Source: Kitasatospora sp. MAP5-34
GTDB taxonomy: Bacteria > Actinomycetota > Actinomycetes > Streptomycetales > Streptomycetaceae
Assembly: GCF_029894335.1 (NCBI RefSeq)
Contig: NZ_JARXZC010000003.1
Span: 1 to 64,000, forward strand
Reading direction: 5' to 3'
DNA length: 64,000 nucleotides
Shown here: piece after piece, positions 25,689-34,713 of the stretch
Layout: each line of letters starts with the position of its first letter
Numbering within the stretch: the first letter of the stretch is position 1
Notes under the pieces: generated by a model
Seen by the model: the letters and a program-made list of their open reading frames with translations, nothing else
What the model was told of the DNA's origin: nothing
Databases searched by the model: none
Made by a program: the position numbers and the translations under genes

Positions 25689-26852
25689 ATGAGCGCCCGC
25701 CCGAAGATCGACGACGAGCAGCGCCGGGCCCGCCTCGGCCGGCGCCACCTGCTCGCCCCCGCCCACCGGGCCGGCGCCCCCGAGCAGGTCGCCGAGGCGG
25801 TACTCGCCCTGCACGCCTCCGACCCCGCGACGGTCTTCCTGTCCACCGCCGCCCGCCTCGACCGGCCCGGCAGCGACGCGCTGGACCAGGCGCTCTACGA
25901 GGACCGCTCGCTCGTCCGGATGCACGGCATGCGGCGCACCCTGTTCGTCGTGCCCGACGATCTCGCGCCCCTGGTCCAGTCCTCCACCACCCGCAAGGTC
26001 GCCGAGCGGGAGCGTCGCGGCCTGGTCGCCTTCGCCGCCGAGGTCGGCTTCGACGAGGCCTGGCTGGCCCGGGTCGAACAGCTCACGCTCGCCGCGCTGG
26101 ACGCCGCCGGGCAGGCCAGTGGCGCCCAACTGGGAGCCAAGGTACCCGAGTTACGCGAGTCGATGACGGTGGCCACCGGGAAGCCGTACGAGGCGAAGCA
26201 GACCATCGGGGTCCGGCTGCTGCGGGTGCTGGGGATGGAGGGGTCGATCGTGCGCGGCCGTCCGGTGGGGAGCTGGACCAGCGGCCAGTACCGCTGGGAA
26301 CTTCGGCCGGCCCTGCCCGAACTGCCCGTCGCCCAGGCGCAGTCCGAGCTGGCGGCACGCTGGCTGGCGTCCTACGGCCCGGCCACCGTCGAGGACGTTC
26401 GGTGGTGGACGGGCTGGGGGCTGCGCGAGGTGCGGGCGGCCCTGGCCGCCTGCGGAGCCGTACCGGTCGATCTCACCGCCGGCGAGGGCTTCGTCCTGCC
26501 CGACGACACCGGGCCGGTCGCCGCGCCCGACCCCTGGGCGGCCCTGCTGCCCGGCCTGGACCCCACCCCGATGGGCTGGCAGCAACGCGACTGGTACCTG
26601 CCCACCGAGCACCGGACCGACCTGTTCGACCGCTCGGGCAACATCGGCCCGACCGTCTGGTGGAACGGCCGGATCATCGGCGGCTGGGCGCAGCGGCCGG
26701 ACGGTGAGCTCGTCTGGCGGCCCCTGGAACGCCTCGGCAGCGACGCGACGGCGGCGGTCGAGGCCGAAGTCGCCCGGCTACGGTCCTGGCTCGGCCCGAT
26801 CCGGGTCACCCCACGTTTTCGCACGCCGCTCGAGCGATGCCTCTCCGGCTGA
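25689..26852 (+). CDS. winged-helix DNA-binding (HTH_42/AlkZ-like) protein with TTA codon
   Basis: 387 residues. Resembles the HTH_42 superfamily (tandem winged helices; AlkZ/AlkX/YcaQ DNA glycosylases belong here): LGRRHLLAPAH start, VVPDDLAPLVQ, and the C-terminal GNIGPTVWWNGRIIGGWAQRP strand pair. The catalytic QxQ or QxD dyad of true glycosylases is not evident, so enzymatic activity is unproven. Codon 155 is TTA (26151-26153), predicting bldA dependence. A GGAGG lies before ATG 25689. Confidence 0.75.
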   Translation: MSARPKIDDEQRRARLGRRHLLAPAHRAGAPEQVAEAVLALHASDPATVFLSTAARLDRPGSDALDQALYEDRSLVRMHGMRRTLFVVPDDLAPLVQSSTTRKVAERERRGLVAFAAEVGFDEAWLARVEQLTLAALDAAGQASGAQLGAKVPELRESMTVATGKPYEAKQTIGVRLLRVLGMEGSIVRGRPVGSWTSGQYRWELRPALPELPVAQAQSELAARWLASYGPATVEDVRWWTGWGLREVRAALAACGAVPVDLTAGEGFVLPDDTGPVAAPDPWAALLPGLDPTPMGWQQRDWYLPTEHRTDLFDRSGNIGPTVWWNGRIIGGWAQRPDGELVWRPLERLGSDATAAVEAEVARLRSWLGPIRVTPRFRTPLERCLSG

Positions 26853-26889
26853 ACGGGGTAGCCCGTGCAAGTGAGCGACAACGTGCGGC

Positions 26890-26935
26890 TGCGGACCGTA
26901 GCCTTCCGATTCGCGCAGTTCCTCGCGCCCCTGGG
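26890..26935 (+). repeat. dispersed intergenic element, copy 1
   Basis: Segment starting tgcggaccgtagccttccg and ending in a gcgcagttcctcgcgcccct-like core. The same blocks recur at 60923-60983 with an insertion. The core resembles the gcgcagttccccgcgcccc repeat common in Streptomyces intergenic DNA. It lies between the HTH_42 and C-S lyase genes. Confidence 0.65.
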
Positions 26936-26965
26936 CAATGCAACTGAACGCTGGGGAGTTACAAA

Positions 26966-28075
26966 ATGCAAGGGATCGACCGCACGGGCACCGGCAGCAG
27001 CAAGTGGGCCCGGGCCGGGGATGGGCGGATCGCGCTGGGGCTGGCCGACATGGACCTGCCCGGGCTGCCGGAGATCGGTGCGGCGCTCGCCGAGCGGGCC
27101 CGGCACAGCGCGTACGGGTACACCGTCTGCGATCCGGGCGGGCGGGCGCTGGTGGCCGGCTGGTACCGCGAGCGGCACGGGGTGTTGGTCGACCCGGAGT
27201 GGGTGCTGCTGCTGCCGTTCGGGCCGCGTACCGCGCTGCGGCTGCTGCTGTCGGTGGTCGGGCCCCGGTGGCCGGTGCTCTTCCCGACGCCCGAGTGGGG
27301 CGGGTTCGAGCAGCTCTGCCGGGCGGCGGGGCTGCCGTACCGGGCGGTGGGTCTGGCGCGGGACGCCGACGGCTACCGGCTGCCCGTCGGGGCTTTCGCC
27401 GGGGCGGACCTCGTCCTGCTGAGCAGCCCGCACAACCCCTCCGGGCGGGTCTGGACCCGGGACGAGATCCGGGGGCTCGCGGAGGGCGTGGCCGAGGCCG
27501 GCGGGCTGCTGGTCTCGGACGAGGTGCACAGCGACCTGGCGCACCCCCACCCGACGCTGCGCCACCCCGTCGCCGTGAGCGTCGCCGGAGAGCTCGCCCG
27601 GCACACCGTGACGCTGAACTCGGTCGGCAAGACCTTCAACACCTCCGGCATCCCGAGCTGCTTCGCGCTCGTCCCCGACCCCGGCCTGCGCGAGCGGCTG
27701 ACCACCCGGATGGCGGAGTACGGCCTGTGGGAGGGCGGACTGCTGGAGCAGGTCGTCCAGCGGGCCGCGCTGCGGCACGGCGGACCCTGGCTGGACGCCC
27801 TGCTGGACCGGCTGGCGGCCAACCGTGAGCTGGTCCTCGGTGCACTGCCGGGGGCGGTGCTGTCCCGCCCGGAGGCGTCCTACCTGGTCTGGCTGGACGC
27901 CGTCGCGCTCGGGTTGCCCGCCGTCGGGGCCCGCGAGATCCTGCTCGCGCAGCGTGACGTGGAGCTGTCCGCCGGTACCGACTGCGGGGCGGAGTGGACG
28001 GGCTGCCTCCGGCTCAACTACGCCCTCCCCGAATCGTCGCTGCGGACCGCGCTCACCCGATTGACGCGCTGTTAA
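26966..28075 (+). CDS. PLP-dependent C-S lyase, PatB/MalY type (EgtE candidate)
   Basis: 369 residues, ATG 26966 with GGGGAG upstream. Fold-type I aminotransferase signature: LADMDLP opening typical of MalY/PatB, SSPHNPSGRVW, D185 in SDEVHSDL, and the PLP-binding K222 in SVGKTFN. The family cleaves cystathionine or other cysteine S-conjugates to a thiol, pyruvate and ammonia. It lies 97 bases before egtA on the same strand. Mycobacterial ergothioneine synthesis ends with a PLP C-S lyase (EgtE) acting on hercynylcysteine sulfoxide, so this enzyme is a good positional candidate although it is of a different subgroup. Confidence 0.85.
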   Translation: MQGIDRTGTGSSKWARAGDGRIALGLADMDLPGLPEIGAALAERARHSAYGYTVCDPGGRALVAGWYRERHGVLVDPEWVLLLPFGPRTALRLLLSVVGPRWPVLFPTPEWGGFEQLCRAAGLPYRAVGLARDADGYRLPVGAFAGADLVLLSSPHNPSGRVWTRDEIRGLAEGVAEAGGLLVSDEVHSDLAHPHPTLRHPVAVSVAGELARHTVTLNSVGKTFNTSGIPSCFALVPDPGLRERLTTRMAEYGLWEGGLLEQVVQRAALRHGGPWLDALLDRLAANRELVLGALPGAVLSRPEASYLVWLDAVALGLPAVGAREILLAQRDVELSAGTDCGAEWTGCLRLNYALPESSLRTALTRLTRC

Positions 28076-28172
28076 TGCCGCCTGACCTGCGCAGATCTCC
28101 CGCGAGCGGCGCACATGTTTGGTTCGTAGCAGACTGAGGCAGGAAGACCGGGCCGCAATTCGCGAACCGAGG

Positions 28173-29588
28173 ATGGTGAGTCCGGTGATACCCGTTCGCC
28201 CGAATCAGACACCCGCTCCTCAGCAGGCACCCCGCTCGACACCACCGAGCGTGACGCCGCTGACCGAATCGACCGCCGAGGACCATCTCCTCGGCATCTG
28301 TTTCAAGATCGGCCCGCCTCGGCTGGTCGGTGTGGAGGCCGAGTGGTTCGTCCATGACTCCCGATGTCCCCAGGCACCGGTGGAACCGCACCGGGTCGCC
28401 GCCGCGCTGGCGCAGCTGCCGACCGCTGCGGAGCCGGTCCACCCGGACCCCGCCCACTCCGGCGGCGAGCAGCCCGAGCCGCCGCTCCTCCCGGCGGGTG
28501 CCCGGCTCACCCGTGAACCCGGCGGGCAGGTAGAGCTCAGCTCCCCGCCCGCCGAACACCCCGCCGCCTGCGCCGAGGACCTCCTTCGCGACCAGGCCGA
28601 GCTGCGCGCCGCACTCGCCGCCCAGGGCCTGCGCCTCACCGGCTCGGGCACCGACCCGCTCCCCCGCGAACGCCGGATGCAGCTGGACCATCCGCGCTAT
28701 CTGGCGATGGAGCAGTTCTTCGACCGCGCCGGGCCGTGGGGCCGGATCATGATGACCGGTACCGCGTCAGTCCAGGTCAACGTGGACGCCGGTGCCGACA
28801 GCGGCCCGCACACGCTGGCCGACCGCTGGCGGCTGACGCACCTGCTCGGACCGGTGCTGGTCGCCGCGTTCGCCAACTCCCCGCTGCTGGACGGCAAGCC
28901 GACCGGCTACCGGTCCACCCGTCAGCTGGTCTGGTCCCGGATGGACCCGAGCCGTACGCTCGCACCGGCCGCCCCGGGCGCGGCGGCCACCGACCCGCGT
29001 GAGGACTGGGCCCGCTACGTGCTGGACGCCGAGCTGCTCTGCGTCCGCCGCCCGAACGGCAGCCCCTGGACGGCCCCGGCCGGGCTGACCTTCCGGGGCT
29101 GGCTGCGCGGCGCGGGCGAGCGCCCGCCGTCGCTCGCCGACCTGGACTACCACCGCACCACGCTCTTCCCCCCGGTCCGTCCGCGCGGCCACCTGGAGCT
29201 GCGCATGATCGACGCGCAGCCCGGCGACGGCTGGCTGGCGCCGCTGGCCCTGGTCACCGCGCTGCTGGACGATCCGGCGGCCGCCGACCTCGCCCGGGCC
29301 GCCCTGGAGCCGCTCACCCCTGCGGACGGGCTCCGCCCGCCCCGGGCCGAGCTCTGGCACCGGGCCGCCACCCTCGCCCTCGGCGACCCGCAGCTGCGCC
29401 GGGCCGCCCTCGCCTGCTTCGGAGCCGCCGACCAGGCCCTCGCCCGCCGGCCCGGCTCGCACCGGCTGCGCGGCGCGCTCGCCGACTTCGCCGATCGCTA
29501 CCCGGCGCGCGGCCGCTGCCCCGCCGACGACCAACTGGACGCGCTGCGCTCCGGCGCCGACCCCGTCTCTTCGGAGGCCGCACGATGA
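28173..29588 (+). CDS. egtA: glutamate-cysteine ligase for ergothioneine synthesis
   Basis: About 471 residues from ATG 28173; GTG 28185 or GTG 28251 are also possible, the latter closest to the conserved TAEDHLLGICFKIG. GCS2-like features: VGVEAEWFVHD, LTREPGGQVELSSPP, MMTGTASVQVNVDAG and HLELRMIDAQPGDGW. It makes gamma-glutamylcysteine, the sulfur donor that EgtB couples to hercynine. ATGA overlap with egtB at 29585. Located in the cytosol; first gene of an egtABCD operon. Confidence 0.92.
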   Translation: MVSPVIPVRPNQTPAPQQAPRSTPPSVTPLTESTAEDHLLGICFKIGPPRLVGVEAEWFVHDSRCPQAPVEPHRVAAALAQLPTAAEPVHPDPAHSGGEQPEPPLLPAGARLTREPGGQVELSSPPAEHPAACAEDLLRDQAELRAALAAQGLRLTGSGTDPLPRERRMQLDHPRYLAMEQFFDRAGPWGRIMMTGTASVQVNVDAGADSGPHTLADRWRLTHLLGPVLVAAFANSPLLDGKPTGYRSTRQLVWSRMDPSRTLAPAAPGAAATDPREDWARYVLDAELLCVRRPNGSPWTAPAGLTFRGWLRGAGERPPSLADLDYHRTTLFPPVRPRGHLELRMIDAQPGDGWLAPLALVTALLDDPAAADLARAALEPLTPADGLRPPRAELWHRAATLALGDPQLRRAALACFGAADQALARRPGSHRLRGALADFADRYPARGRCPADDQLDALRSGADPVSSEAAR

Positions 29589-30904
29589 CGCACACCGAAC
29601 TCCCTTCTGCGGAAGCCCTGCGGGAGCGGATCGCCACCGAGCTGCTCACCGCCCGGGACCGCACCGCCGGTCTGACCGACTGCGTCGCGGACCACGAACT
29701 GACCGCCCAGCACTCCCCCCTGATGTCCCCGCTGGTCTGGGACCTCGCCCACATCGGCAACCAGGAGGAGCTCTGGCTGCTGCGCAACGTCGGTGGGCGC
29801 GACCCGATGCACCCCGAGATCGACCCGCTCTACGACGCCTTCGAGCACCCGAGATCCGAGCGGCCCAGCCTGCCGCTGCTCCCGCCGGACCAGGCCCGCG
29901 CTTACGCGTACGAGGTACGCGGCCGGGTCCTCGACCTGCTCGCCGCCAGCCCGCTCGAGGGGACGCCGCTGCTGCGGGACGGCTTCGCCTTCGGCCTGAT
30001 CGCGCAGCACGAGCAGCAGCACGACGAGACCATGCTGATCACCCACCAACTCCGCCGGGGTGCGGCCGCGTTGGTCGCACCGGCTCCTGATCCGTGCACG
30101 GCGGAACTGCCGGCCGAGGTGCTGATCCCCGGTGGCCCGTTCACCATGGGCACCGACACCGAGCCGTGGGCGCTGGACAACGAACGCCCGGCACACCAGG
30201 TGGACGTCCCGGCGTTCCGGCTCGACACCACTCCGGTGAGCAACGCCGCCTACCAGCGGTTCATCGCCGACGGCGGCTACCAGGACAGCCGTTGGTGGAC
30301 GCCGGAGGGCTGGGAGCACAGGTGCCGGGCCGAGTTGACGGCGCCGCTGTTCTGGAGCCGGGACGGCGGCCAGTGGCTGCGCCGCCGGTTCGGGACGGTC
30401 GAGCCGGTGCCCGGCGAGGAGCCGGTGCTGCACGTCAGCTGGTACGAGGCGGACGCCTACGCCCGCTGGGCCGGGCGGCGGCTGCCGACCGAGGCCGAGT
30501 GGGAGAAGGCCGCCCGGCACGACCCCGCCACCGGCCGCTCCCGCCGCTACCCCTGGGGCGACGCCGAGCCGGGCCCCGAGCACGCCAACCTGGGCCAACG
30601 CCACCTCCAGCCGGCCCCCGTCGGGAGCTACCCGGCGGGCGGGTCGCCGTACGGGGTACGGCAGTTGATGGGTGACGTGTGGGAGTGGACGGCGAGCGAC
30701 TTCCGCCCCTACCCCGGCTTCCGGGCCTGGCCGTACCGGGAGTACTCGGAGGTCTTCTTCGGGCCGGAGTACAAGGTCCTGCGCGGCGGCTGCTTCGCCG
30801 TCGCCCCCGTCGCCTGCCGGGGCACCTTCCGGAACTGGGACTACCCGATCCGACGGCAGATCTTCGCGGGCTTCCGCACCGCGCGCACCGTGGACGTGGA
30901 CTGA
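29585..30904 (+). CDS. egtB: ergothioneine sulfoxide synthase EgtB
   Basis: 439 residues. N-terminal DinB-like domain supplies the iron triad: H56 in DLAHIGNQEELW and H142/H146 in HEQQHDE. The C-terminal half is an FGE-sulfatase fold (GGPFTMGTD ... RLPTEAEWEKAARH ... GDVWEWTASDF ... GFRTARTV). The iron enzyme joins gamma-glutamylcysteine to hercynine with O2 to give the sulfoxide. Start overlaps the egtA stop and the stop shares a base with the egtC ATG. Confidence 0.95.
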   Translation: MTHTELPSAEALRERIATELLTARDRTAGLTDCVADHELTAQHSPLMSPLVWDLAHIGNQEELWLLRNVGGRDPMHPEIDPLYDAFEHPRSERPSLPLLPPDQARAYAYEVRGRVLDLLAASPLEGTPLLRDGFAFGLIAQHEQQHDETMLITHQLRRGAAALVAPAPDPCTAELPAEVLIPGGPFTMGTDTEPWALDNERPAHQVDVPAFRLDTTPVSNAAYQRFIADGGYQDSRWWTPEGWEHRCRAELTAPLFWSRDGGQWLRRRFGTVEPVPGEEPVLHVSWYEADAYARWAGRRLPTEAEWEKAARHDPATGRSRRYPWGDAEPGPEHANLGQRHLQPAPVGSYPAGGSPYGVRQLMGDVWEWTASDFRPYPGFRAWPYREYSEVFFGPEYKVLRGGCFAVAPVACRGTFRNWDYPIRRQIFAGFRTARTVDVD

Positions 30905-31647
30905 TGTGCCGTCATCTCGCCTATCTGGGTGAACCGTTGGCGATCGGGCGGCTGGTGCTCGACCCGCCGTTCGGTCTGCACCGGCAGTCCTGGGCGCCGC
31001 GGGCGCAGCAGTACGGGACGATGAACGCCGACGGGTTCGGGGTCGGCTGGTACGCGGACGGCGACCCGGTGCCCGCCCGCTACCGGCGGGCCGGGCCGAT
31101 CTGGGCGGACGGCGGCTTCGCCGACCTCGCGCGGGTGGTGCGCACCCGGGCCCTGCTGGCCGCCGTCCGCTCCGCGACCGAGGGGTGCGCGGCCGGGGAG
31201 GCTGCGGCGGCTCCGTTCGGCGCCGACCGGTGGCTGTTCAGCCACAACGGCGTACTGCCCGGCTGGCCCGGCCAACTCGCCAAGCTGGCCGCCCTGTTGC
31301 CGCCGGAGGAGCTGCTCGGACTGGAGGCCCGCAGTGACTCGGCGCTGGTCTGGGCGCTGGTACTGCACCGGCTGCGGGCCGGCCGCCCCCCCGGCGAGGC
31401 GCTGGCCGACACCGTCCGGACGATCGCCGAGCACAGCGACGCCCGGCTCAACCTGCTGCTGACCGACGGGACTTCGATCGCCGCCACCACCTGGGGCGAC
31501 ACCCTCTGCTACCGGGCCGTACCCGGAACCGGCGTGCTGGTCGCCTCGGAACCCGGCGACGACGACCCCGACTGGATCCGCCTGCCCGACCGAAGTCTGC
31601 TGCTGGCGACCGCCGAGAGCACGACCGTACAGACCCTGAACCCTTGA
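30904..31647 (+). CDS. egtC: EgtC, gamma-glutamyl hercynylcysteine sulfoxide amidohydrolase
   Basis: 247 residues beginning MCRHLAYLGEP, so Cys2 becomes the N-terminal nucleophile of a class-II glutamine amidotransferase fold. NADGFGVGWYADG and SHNGVLPGW are the usual substrate-site loops. It removes the glutamyl group from the EgtB product. Start is the TGATG overlap with egtB; the stop is 14 bases before the egtD GTG. Confidence 0.95.
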   Translation: MCRHLAYLGEPLAIGRLVLDPPFGLHRQSWAPRAQQYGTMNADGFGVGWYADGDPVPARYRRAGPIWADGGFADLARVVRTRALLAAVRSATEGCAAGEAAAAPFGADRWLFSHNGVLPGWPGQLAKLAALLPPEELLGLEARSDSALVWALVLHRLRAGRPPGEALADTVRTIAEHSDARLNLLLTDGTSIAATTWGDTLCYRAVPGTGVLVASEPGDDDPDWIRLPDRSLLLATAESTTVQTLNP

Positions 31648-31661
31648 GAGGACGACCCGCC

Positions 31662-32636
31662 GTGAGCACCTTCGATCTCACCCGCCTGCTGCCCGCCGAC
31701 CACTTCGGCCAGGCGCTACGGCACGACGTGAAGAACGGGATGACCGCGCATCCCAAGTGGCTGCCCCCGAAGTGGTTCTACGACGCCCGGGGCAGCGAGC
31801 TGTTCGAGGAGATCACCCGGCTGCCGGAGTACTACCCGACCCGCGCCGAACGGGAGATCCTCACCTCCCGGGCCCGCGAGATCGCGGCGATCACCAAGGC
31901 CCGGACCCTGGTCGAACTGGGCTCGGGCTCCTCGGAGAAGACCCGGCTGCTGCTGGACGCGCTGAGCGAGCTGGGGACGCTGGCGGAGTACGTCCCGGTG
32001 GACGTCAGCGAGAGCGCGCTGGAGGCGGCGGGCAAGTCCCTGGCCGTCGAGTACCCGAGACTGGCGGTGCGGGCCGTGGTGTCGGACTTCACCCACGGGC
32101 TCGGCCTCTCCGACGGCGCCGGCGGCCCCCGGCTGGTCGCCTTCCTCGGCGGCACGCTCGGCAACCTGCTGCCCGACGAGCGGGCCGCCTTCCTCACCTC
32201 CCTGCGGGCCGGGCTCGATCCGGGCGACTTCGTCCTGCTCGGCACCGACCTGGTGAAGGAGCCGAAGGTCCTCGTCGCCGCGTACGACGACGCCGCCGGC
32301 GTCACGGCGGCGTTCAACAAGAACGTGCTCGACGTGCTCAACCGCGAGCTCGGCGCCGACTTCGACCCGGAGCAGTTCGACCACGTCGCCCTCTGGGACG
32401 CGAAGCAGGAGTGGATCGAGATGCGGCTGCGCTCCCGCCGGGCCCAGACCGTGAAGATCCGCGAACTCGACCTGCCGGTCCACTTCGACGAGGGCGAGGA
32501 ACTCCGGACGGAGGTCTCGGCCAAGTTCCGCCACACCCGGATCGCCGACGAACTTGCGGCCGCAGGGCTGCGGTTGGCGGAGTGGTGGACGGACGAGGCC
32601 GGCCGGTTCGGCCTCTCCCTCGCCGTCCCGGCGTAG
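31662..32636 (+). CDS. egtD: histidine N-alpha-methyltransferase EgtD
   Basis: 324 residues from GTG 31662 with GAGAGGA upstream (a TTG at 31644 is in frame but overlaps egtC). Family signatures: PPKWFYDARGSELFEEIT, ELGSGSSEKTRLLLDAL (SAM site), DVSESALEAA and FLGGTLGNLLPDER. Trimethylates histidine to hercynine, the first committed step. Last gene of egtABCD; a strong hairpin follows at 32662. Confidence 0.96.
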   Translation: MSTFDLTRLLPADHFGQALRHDVKNGMTAHPKWLPPKWFYDARGSELFEEITRLPEYYPTRAEREILTSRAREIAAITKARTLVELGSGSSEKTRLLLDALSELGTLAEYVPVDVSESALEAAGKSLAVEYPRLAVRAVVSDFTHGLGLSDGAGGPRLVAFLGGTLGNLLPDERAAFLTSLRAGLDPGDFVLLGTDLVKEPKVLVAAYDDAAGVTAAFNKNVLDVLNRELGADFDPEQFDHVALWDAKQEWIEMRLRSRRAQTVKIRELDLPVHFDEGEELRTEVSAKFRHTRIADELAAAGLRLAEWWTDEAGRFGLSLAVPA

Positions 32637-32661
32637 GCCCGGTCCGACGCGACGGAAGGCT

Positions 32662-32698
32662 CCGGCACCGCACGATAGCGCCGATCGTGCTGTGCCGG
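32662..32698 (+). terminator. hairpin terminator after egtD
   Basis: 15-bp arms CCGGCACCGCACGAT (32662-32676) and ATCGTGCTGTGCCGG (32684-32698) with one mismatch and a 7-base loop, 26 bases past the egtD stop. Should end egtABCD transcription and separate it from nos. Confidence 0.75.
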
Positions 32699-32844
32699 GG
32701 CCGAATCACCCAGTCCGCGCACGCGGGCACTCACCTCCGGTACCCATGGGTGCTGGGAGGGATGTGTCCTTGATCTTCAGTCGGATTCGCACCAGGGGTA
32801 CCACCAGAACGCAGGCGGCGGCCTGCCCGCACGCACGGGAGTCC

Positions 32845-34029
32845 ATGGCCGGGCCGCCGTCGCCCGTTCCCACCGAGATTTCTGACGAAGCGTCAGCCAT
32901 AGGCCAAGCCGTGGCGTTCGTCCGGCAGTTCCACCAGGAGCGGCCGGGTGAGGGCGATCCGGCGCCGAGGGTCCGTCAGGTGCTGGCCGAGATCGAACGT
33001 ACCGGCACGTACGAGCACACCAGCGCCGAACTCGCCTTCGGTGCGCGGGTCGCCTGGCGGAACGCGGCGCGGTGCATCGGGCGGCTGTACTGGCGGAGCC
33101 TGGTGGTGCGCGATCTGCGGCAGGTCTCCTCGGCCGACGCGATCGCCGAGGAGTGCTTCGAGCACCTGCGCATCGCCACCAACGGGGGTCGGATCCGGCC
33201 GGTGGTCACGGTCTTCGCCCCCGACCGGCCCGGACAGCCGGCGCCCCGGATCGCCAACCAGCAGCTGGTCCGGTACGCGGGCCACGCACAGCCGGACGGC
33301 GGCTGGATCGGCGATCCAGCCGGAGCCGAACTGGCCGAACGGGCCCGGACGTTGGGGTGGAAGGGCGGCCAGGAGCCGTTCGAGGTACTGCCGTTGCTCG
33401 TCCAGGAGCGGCCGGGATCCGAGCCGCAGTGGTACGAGGTGCCACAGGACGCCGCCCTGGAGGTACCGCTGCTCCACCCCGACCACGGCTGGTTCGCCGA
33501 ACTCGGGCTGCGCTGGTACGCGGTACCGGCGATCAGCGACATGACGCTCGAGATCGGCGGCGTCCACTACCCCGCCGCGCCGTTCAACGGCTGGTACATG
33601 GGCACCGAGATCGGCGCCCGCAACCTGGCCGACGCCGACCGGTACAACCTGCTGGGCGTGGTCGCGGAACGGCTCGGGCTCGACACCTCCTCCGAGCGGA
33701 CGCTCTGGCGGGACCGCGCGCTGGTCGAACTCAACGTGGCCGTCCTGCACTCCTTCCAGGAGGCGGGCGTCACGATGGCCGACCACCACACCGAATCGGA
33801 ACGCTTCCTGAGGCACATCGCCCAGGAGAAGCGGCTCGGCCGCCCGACGCCCGCCGACTGGAGCTGGATCGTCCCGCCGGTCTCGGGCGGGCTGACGCCG
33901 GTGTACCACCGCTACTACGACCCGGTGGACCTGCGGACGCGGCCCGCCTTCGTGGCGCGCGAACCCTGGCAGTGGCTTCCTCTCGGTCGCCCACCCGTCA
34001 GCCGGCCGGCCGGCGGTAGCGCAGGGTGA
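32845..34029 (+). CDS. nos: bacterial nitric oxide synthase oxygenase
   Basis: 394 residues from ATG 32845 (a GTG at 32764 in frame after GGGAGGG would add 27 residues). Haem-ligand Cys77 lies in AWRNAARCIGR; other NOS landmarks are the tetrahydrobiopterin/arginine region FNGWYMGTEIGARNLAD, RYNLLGVVAERLGLDTSSE, LHSFQEAGVTMADHHTESE and the WIVPPVSGGLTPVYHRYY end. Oxygenase only, no reductase domain, as in Bacillus and Streptomyces. Makes NO and citrulline from arginine. No TxtE-like P450 or thaxtomin genes are nearby. Its 3' end overlaps the opposing TetR gene by 32 bases. Confidence 0.95.
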   Translation: MAGPPSPVPTEISDEASAIGQAVAFVRQFHQERPGEGDPAPRVRQVLAEIERTGTYEHTSAELAFGARVAWRNAARCIGRLYWRSLVVRDLRQVSSADAIAEECFEHLRIATNGGRIRPVVTVFAPDRPGQPAPRIANQQLVRYAGHAQPDGGWIGDPAGAELAERARTLGWKGGQEPFEVLPLLVQERPGSEPQWYEVPQDAALEVPLLHPDHGWFAELGLRWYAVPAISDMTLEIGGVHYPAAPFNGWYMGTEIGARNLADADRYNLLGVVAERLGLDTSSERTLWRDRALVELNVAVLHSFQEAGVTMADHHTESERFLRHIAQEKRLGRPTPADWSWIVPPVSGGLTPVYHRYYDPVDLRTRPAFVAREPWQWLPLGRPPVSRPAGGSAG

Positions 34030-34630
34030 GACCGTCCAGCAGGGCTTCCAGGCCCATCTCGAACGCGCCCTCGTCGATGCTGCGGCGGTGCTCCGCGAGC
34101 AGGTGGGCCTCGGTGAGGTGGGGGTACTCGGCGGCGTAGAGCTCGGCGTCCTCGGGGAAGCCGGCGGCGAACGAGCCGAGGGCGGAGCCGGTGATGAAGT
34201 AGCGCATCAGCGCGCCGATCCGAGTGGCCTGGCCGCGTGGCCAGCCGGCGGCGACCAGACAGCCGAAGACGGCGTCGGCGAGGCGCAGCGCGTTCGGGCG
34301 CCGCCCGGGCCCCTGGGCGAGCACCGGCACGATGTTGGGATGCGCGGCGAGGGCCGCCCGGTAGGAGCGGGCCCAGTCGCGGAGCGCGGTGCGCCAGTCG
34401 GCCCCGGCGGCGAACATCGACAGGTCGACCTCTCCCATCACGCTGTCGACCACAGCGTCGAGCAGTTCGTCCTTGGTGGCGAAGTGGTTGTAGAGCGAGG
34501 GGCCGCTGACGGAGAGCTCGGCGGCCAGCCGCCGGGTGGAGAGCGCGTCCAGGCCGTCGCCGTCGACGAGCGCGAGCGCGGTGACCACGATGCGCTCACG
34601 GCTCAGCAGGGGTGTGCGCGGGCGCGCCAT
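33998..34630 (-). CDS. TetR-family regulator
   Basis: 210 residues. HTH at 10-58: RERIVVTALALVDGDGLDALS then TRRLAAELSVSGPSLYNHFATKDEL, the canonical TetR pattern; the C-terminal two thirds form a TetR_C-type ligand domain (WARSYRAALAAHPNIVPVL, FITGSALG). It is divergent from the acyl-CoA dehydrogenase gene with a 122-base gap holding a dyad at 34714-34736, so it likely represses that operon and itself, probably sensing an acyl-CoA or similar (inference). Confidence 0.9.
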   Translation of the reverse strand: MARPRTPLLSRERIVVTALALVDGDGLDALSTRRLAAELSVSGPSLYNHFATKDELLDAVVDSVMGEVDLSMFAAGADWRTALRDWARSYRAALAAHPNIVPVLAQGPGRRPNALRLADAVFGCLVAAGWPRGQATRIGALMRYFITGSALGSFAAGFPEDAELYAAEYPHLTEAHLLAEHRRSIDEGAFEMGLEALLDGLTLRYRRPAG

Positions 34631-34713
34631 CGTCGTTTCCTCCGGTCGGGTGGGTATCCGTGCATTCTGGCAGGTGGCTCTTCACAGATGACGTGGGTCG
34701 GGCTACAGTCCAA

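Noticed and set aside
32845..34029. thaxtomin-type toxin locus from the nos gene
   Set aside because: No TxtE-like P450 or peptide synthetase lies in the window; the neighbours are ergothioneine and TetR genes.
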